Positions 60,224-64,000 of a stretch of 64,000 bases of DNA are shown one piece after another; within the stretch, counting starts at the first letter, position 1; every line of letters starts with the position of its first letter. The translations under genes were made by a program, and so were the position numbers. The notes below the pieces were generated by a model. The model was not told where the DNA came from. It did not search any database and saw only the letters and a program-made list of their open reading frames with translations. Origin of the DNA: Paraphaeosphaeria minitans (lineage: Eukaryota > Ascomycota > Dothideomycetes > Pleosporales > Didymosphaeriaceae); NCBI GenBank assembly GCA_015832175.1, contig WJXW01000014.1, positions 620,001 through 684,000 on the forward strand. The letters run 5' to 3'.

Positions 60224-63200
60224 CTACTCGCTGTCCGCCCACGCGCCCGACAGGCGTTCCGGAAGCGCAACATCCACGTCATCCGTGCTTGTCTCCGCAA
60301 CGCCGGCAACATCACTGCTCGCTCGACTCATCACCTCACTCGCACCCCTCTCTTGCTCCGCCTCCTGCTCCGCCTCCTTCTCCGCCTCCTTCTCTTCTTC
60401 CTTCTCCTCCTCCACCTCCCAATCATCCGCAACCTCCACCCTCTCCTTCTTCTTCCTCCGCGGCAAACTCAACACCGCAAACCCGCTCCTCACGCCTAGC
60501 GGCGCATTCTGCGGTGCGCGCCGCATATGACTGCCTTTGGCGACCTGGCTCCAACCTGCACCGGGCGCGTCGTCGCTCTCCCTGCGCTGCAAGTTGAGAG
60601 AGGCGTCGGTACGGACTAGCTGCAGTTTGCCAATGGACTCTGCTGCGATTGCGGCGGAGACGGCGGGCTTGATTGACTCAAGAATGGTCTGGATCTCGCG
60701 CTCGGTAACGGAGACGCGAGCCGCGACCGGGGGCTTGAGGGAGACTTCTTCGGAGGGGAGGAAGGCGACTTCGAGCTCGAGGGGCGACGAGGTCTTGGGC
60801 ATAGTTGCCCTGAGCACTGATGTGATCTCTTCGATGGTAAGAGCGAAGCGTGGATTAGTGATAACGAAACCATTGTATGGGTCCATGGTCTTATTAGGCT
60901 TGGGTTGCGGGGGGGGAGTGTAGGTAGGGGCGGTGGTTCGAGCTGTTGTGGCAGCTGTTGCACGCTCGCGCTGTCGAATGCGGACACAATCAGCCAAGGT
61001 CTTCATTGGTGCCATTACGAAACGCGGTGTCTTAAAAAGGGCGACATGGCGATGTGGCTCAGGATCCATGCCCTCTGTGTCCAGGCCAAAGTCTTCTGCG
61101 AGGGAGTGGACGAAAGCACGTTGTTGGCTTTGCATAGGCTTGAATCGCATACGCTTCTCTTCTGGATTGGCTGCAAACAACCGCAGTATTTTCTCCTGAG
61201 CGGCTGCCCATGTCGAGTTGCGCTGATACATGTTGAGTGTATTAGCCGAGTAGGGGACATGGTCATCTTGACGGTCAGGGTCTACATGCAATGCTGCAGC
61301 AAGGATTTGGTTTCGCTGCAACCGCGCACATTCCTCGTCGCACTTCAAAGTCTTCTTCAGATTGCCTTCACCGTTCTTGGAGGCATTGCATTTCGCTTCC
61401 TGCTTAATTCGCTGACATTCGCAGGTAATCAGAATCTTGTGTGTGCATGGCTTCTCTTCCTTGCAAGGCATAGGAAAGTGACATGGAGCCATACATGGAT
61501 GACCACATGCACTCAACTCCTTACCACAGGCCTGCGCGCAAGGTTCTTCGCACTCTCCTGGACGATGACATTGCTTTCGGCAACGATGCGAACCGCAAAC
61601 CAGCTGTTGCCCACAGACTTCCGCGCATCGTACTTCGTTCAAATGGCACGGCTGGTTCTTGAGGATGTTCTTCCCGCAAAGACAGTGTTTGGTGATCAGG
61701 AAGGGACATATCGGACAGTTCTCGGCATCCTCGTGGCAATTATGCGATACTTGAGGGTGACCACAATCCTTCGGTCGTTCGCACGGATATCGGCATGTCG
61801 GAGGCTGTGTACCACACGGCAAAGGTGGTTGGAGTTCGGTGCGGCCGCAGTTGCAACTGATCTCTTCAAAGATTGCATCACGACATGTTCCACACGGGCC
61901 CTTGTGACACAGTTCCTGGCATCGGTGATCGGGGTTACCGCATCTCAGTTGACGACCGCAGGGGCGCGTGCAGATATGCTCCGATTCAAACCCACCATCA
62001 GCATGGGGACGGCGAGCAGAGTCAATAGGTCGGTGCTTCCGGCGCTGAGATTGGCGCTCGCCTGCTTTGCGTTCGCCAGAGCAACAGCGCTCTCCACATT
62101 CGTGTCGTCCACAGTTCAGTGATATTCGGCATATCCTCATACAGTGTGGTGATTCCTCAACGCCTTGATGGCATACCGTAGTAGAGGTCGTGCGTCCGCA
62201 ACGACAGTTGATGCTGACCGTTTGCAGACAAGGTGGGCACTTGCCTTGATGGCATCGCTTTTGGCATGCGTGCCCGCAGCTCAATTTGGTTCCGCAGGGT
62301 CTTGAGCAGTTGGGTATCGGATCTTCGCATGCAGCCCGCGGGTGATCCAAAATTTCGGAGAGAGGCATCTTCCCGCAAGGGCAATGCGAAACAACATCAG
62401 GCGAGCGCGGACAATGGGTTGGCTGGGTGTCCTGACGGTGGCACTCCTTTCGACAGAAGTGCTTTCCACAGTCGAATGGTCGTTTGCAAAGGTTGGGACA
62501 TTCAAAAACGCCCAGCCACCGCTCAACCGTTGATGAGCCGTCGTCCAAAATATGTGATAGACTGCTATCCCTCTCTTGAGCACGATCGCAACACATAATA
62601 TCCTTCTCTTCTTGGCCGCAGTAGCACCTCGCCGGATTGCGTACCTCACAAGCGCCGCAAAGTCCTCCGTGACATGGCTGGGGACAAGTATGCTCTCCAC
62701 ATGCCATTAGTTGTCCGCAAACAGTGCCACAACTCCAAATATTCTTATAATCTGTGTCCAAGCAACGGCGTGTGACTGAGTTCTTGGCACAAAAACAATG
62801 CTGTGTAGTACCTATCAAAGTGCAAGGAGGGCAAGGCCCAGCGTGGCACGTTGTTGAGCATGGGTGCGGGCACCTCTGGGGCAAGAAATGGGGTCGGGCG
62901 CATGTCTGGCCACATGAGAAGGGCGGAAGGCCAGGGAGAGACTTGGGATCCATTTCCTTCTCGCACCAACATGAAGAGACCCTAGGCAGCTCGTCTTTTG
63001 GATAGTTGCATCCCGGACACCGCCACTGTCTCGGTGGAGGTAACTCGCCTTCGGGTGCTTGTTGTCGGGCAGCGACTGAACCTTCGTTGGTGGACCATTT
63101 CTTAATGCAGGTCAGGTGGAATACCATCCAACATGTCCTGCAGGACCATATGGCCTTTGTTGTCCTCCGGACCTCCTCAGTGCAAATCGCGCATTCGTAG

Positions 63201-63751
63201 TGTCCATTGTCTATATCCTCGTGTGTTCGGGTGGCAATATCTTGGGCGGTGGATCTCGGGCCTTGCGGTCTCTTATCGCGCGGTGGCCGTCGTGGTCGCT
63301 GGGGAGCCGCAGGGCGACCGGGCGTGAATTCTGGCGCATCGGCTTGTAGGCCGAGATTCTGTGAAGTAGGCGTATTCTCGTGCTCAGCCGCCAGCTGTGC
63401 TACCGCTCGGGGCGGCAGCCTTGGGTGATGGCGACCGCCTCTACCTCCTCGATTATGGGAACGCGGTTCGGTAGGGACTCCAGCTCCGGGCACGCTGTTC
63501 CCAGTCGCTGCCTGTCTGCTGTTGCCAGTCGCTGCCTGACCTCGTCCCCTTCCGCGCCCTCTTCCCCGACCACCACCTCCTCCTCGTGCAGCGGGTGCAT
63601 GTGGCGCCGGCCCCGCCTCGTGTTGCTGCGCATTGGCAACCTGGGTGCTTGCATTTCGGTTTCTGTTGCGAGGACGCCTCTGACGTTGGTCATTGTTCTC
63701 TGTGGCCCCTCCAGTCGCTACCGGCACCGCTGCCCCACTGGCGGCCGACAT
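60224..63751 (-). CDS. FAP1: NF-X1-type zinc-finger protein Fap1 (NFX1 homologue)
   Basis: Single exon, 1175 residues from the ATG at 63751; the open frame continues upstream without an ATG. The N-terminus is RG-rich (GGGGGRGRGRGRGRG) with a tandem AATGNS duplication. A RING/PHD-like Cys-rich domain is at about 184-250 (YECAICTEEV, SCRTCWMVFHLTC), followed by about eight NF-X1 fingers with CGH/CxxxCH spacing (CSRPCGTKLSCGHACQKRC, CGNPDHRCQELCHKGPC). An R3H domain lies near 930-990 (RFKPMQSQQRAFVHSLAEDF), and the C-terminus is acidic with Glu/Lys repeats. Family knowledge: yeast Fap1 binds the FKBP12 prolyl isomerase and confers rapamycin resistance; animal NFX1 acts in transcription and RNA control. 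The RING-like part suggests ubiquitin-ligase activity, as in animal NFX1. Confidence 0.92.
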   Translation of the reverse strand: MSAASGAAVPVATGGATENNDQRQRRPRNRNRNASTQVANAQQHEAGPAPHAPAARGGGGGRGRGRGRGRGQAATGNSRQAATGNSVPGAGVPTEPRSHNRGGRGGRHHPRLPPRAVAQLAAEHENTPTSQNLGLQADAPEFTPGRPAAPQRPRRPPRDKRPQGPRSTAQDIATRTHEDIDNGHYECAICTEEVRRTTKAIWSCRTCWMVFHLTCIKKWSTNEGSVAARQQAPEGELPPPRQWRCPGCNYPKDELPRVSSCWCEKEMDPKSLPGLPPFSCGQTCARPHFLPQRCPHPCSTTCHAGPCPPCTLIGTTQHCFCAKNSVTRRCLDTDYKNIWSCGTVCGQLMACGEHTCPQPCHGGLCGACEVRNPARCYCGQEEKDIMCCDRAQERDSSLSHILDDGSSTVERWLGVFECPNLCKRPFDCGKHFCRKECHRQDTQPTHCPRSPDVVSHCPCGKMPLSEILDHPRAACEDPIPNCSRPCGTKLSCGHACQKRCHQGKCPPCLQTVSINCRCGRTTSTTVCHQGVEESPHCMRICRISLNCGRHECGERCCSGERKAGERQSQRRKHRPIDSARRPHADGGFESEHICTRPCGRQLRCGNPDHRCQELCHKGPCGTCRDAIFEEISCNCGRTELQPPLPCGTQPPTCRYPCERPKDCGHPQVSHNCHEDAENCPICPFLITKHCLCGKNILKNQPCHLNEVRCAEVCGQQLVCGSHRCRKQCHRPGECEEPCAQACGKELSACGHPCMAPCHFPMPCKEEKPCTHKILITCECQRIKQEAKCNASKNGEGNLKKTLKCDEECARLQRNQILAAALHVDPDRQDDHVPYSANTLNMYQRNSTWAAAQEKILRLFAANPEEKRMRFKPMQSQQRAFVHSLAEDFGLDTEGMDPEPHRHVALFKTPRFVMAPMKTLADCVRIRQRERATAATTARTTAPTYTPPPQPKPNKTMDPYNGFVITNPRFALTIEEITSVLRATMPKTSSPLELEVAFLPSEEVSLKPPVAARVSVTEREIQTILESIKPAVSAAIAAESIGKLQLVRTDASLNLQRRESDDAPGAGWSQVAKGSHMRRAPQNAPLGVRSGFAVLSLPRRKKKERVEVADDWEVEEEKEEEKEAEKEAEQEAEQERGASEVMSRASSDVAGVAETSTDDVDVALPERLSGAWADSE
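63501..63538. repeat. 24-bp tandem duplication inside FAP1
   Basis: CCAGTCGCTGCCTG occurs at 63501-63514 and again at 63525-63538, an offset of 24 bp, encoding the repeated Gln-Ala-Ala-Thr-Gly-Asn-Ser of the RG-rich N-terminus. Confidence 0.75.
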
Positions 63752-64000
63752 ACTGCCCTCAATCAGGCGTTGCTCAAGGCTATGTGGACGATTGAATGCG
63801 GGTGTTTTCTCTGCAACACGGAAAAGAAAAGTGTGTGTGTGTGTTGTATGTGCTGGGTCTACGCAGACTCGCAGGGCGTAAGCTAGATAGTGTACCTGGG
63901 GCGAAAGTACCTTTGCAGGCTGTAGCTGGAAAAGAATGTCGAGCAATTAGTGGCCATCAAGCGACCAGTGCATGGCGGAATATATGCAAACACGGTGATT
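63752..64000. promoter_or_regulatory. FAP1 upstream region at the right edge
   Basis: The remaining 249 bp precede the FAP1 ATG. A TG-rich run (about 63832-63846) is the only notable sequence. The window ends before any neighbour is reached. Confidence 0.4.

Overview
The window is nuclear DNA of a filamentous ascomycete, most likely a Dothideomycete (black-yeast or Mycosphaerella-like lineage; the class is inferred from general gene style and was not tested). Evidence: short GT-AG introns of mostly 45-120 nt with CTAAC/CTGAC-type branch sites, no operons, pyrimidine-rich 5' leaders, and fungal families such as a Seb1/Msn2 zinc-finger factor, Eaf1 with HSA and SANT domains, COMPASS Set1, a SAT4-type rhodopsin-domain protein and a CmcJ/NvfI-family oxidoreductase. 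Base composition is moderate, without the AT-rich blocks that RIP leaves behind.

Layout. 0.4-1.5 kb: thioredoxin-PITH protein. 1.5-8.8 kb: an unusually long stretch without a credible gene, ending in the pyrimidine-rich leader of a Seb1/Msn2-like stress regulator (8.8-10.6 kb). 12.4-14.7 kb: Dph6 (diphthamide synthesis), facing a tricalbin/Mug190-like ER tether on the minus strand (15.0-18.9 kb). 19.6-25.7 kb: acyl-CoA thioesterase-like protein, a small coding relic, a basic coiled-coil protein of unknown role, a CmcJ/NvfI-like oxidoreductase with a mitochondrial-type leader, and an F-box protein. 26.3-31.5 kb: an accessory-looking block with an MCT-type MFS transporter, a SAT4-type membrane protein and a broken NmrA/isoflavone-reductase-like gene. 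32.2-38.7 kb: EAF1 (NuA4) and MAK11 (60S biogenesis), divergent from a 305-bp promoter. 39.0-46.7 kb: an AVT3-like vacuolar amino-acid transporter, divergent from an SLC12/Vhc1 cation-chloride cotransporter, both probably vacuolar. 48.5-52.4 kb: GFA1 (chitin precursor) and RIB4 (riboflavin). 53.6-57.5 kb: SET1. 58.1-59.3 kb: a frame-broken gene of unknown function. 60.2-63.8 kb: FAP1/NFX1-type zinc-finger protein.

Most genes are housekeeping and act independently. Two are chromatin regulators (Eaf1 in NuA4, Set1 in COMPASS). The most unusual signals are at RNA level: a perfect 16-bp inverted repeat in SET1 pairs intron 1 with its own 3' splice site; a 183-bp unit in the SLC12 gene is flanked by a 6-bp direct repeat, has short terminal inverted repeats and a 24-bp palindrome, and looks like an intron gained by insertion; and a probable 5'-UTR intron in the Seb1-like gene removes upstream start codons. 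Gene models were joined by eye from splice consensus, frame and family conservation; no transcript data or database search was available.
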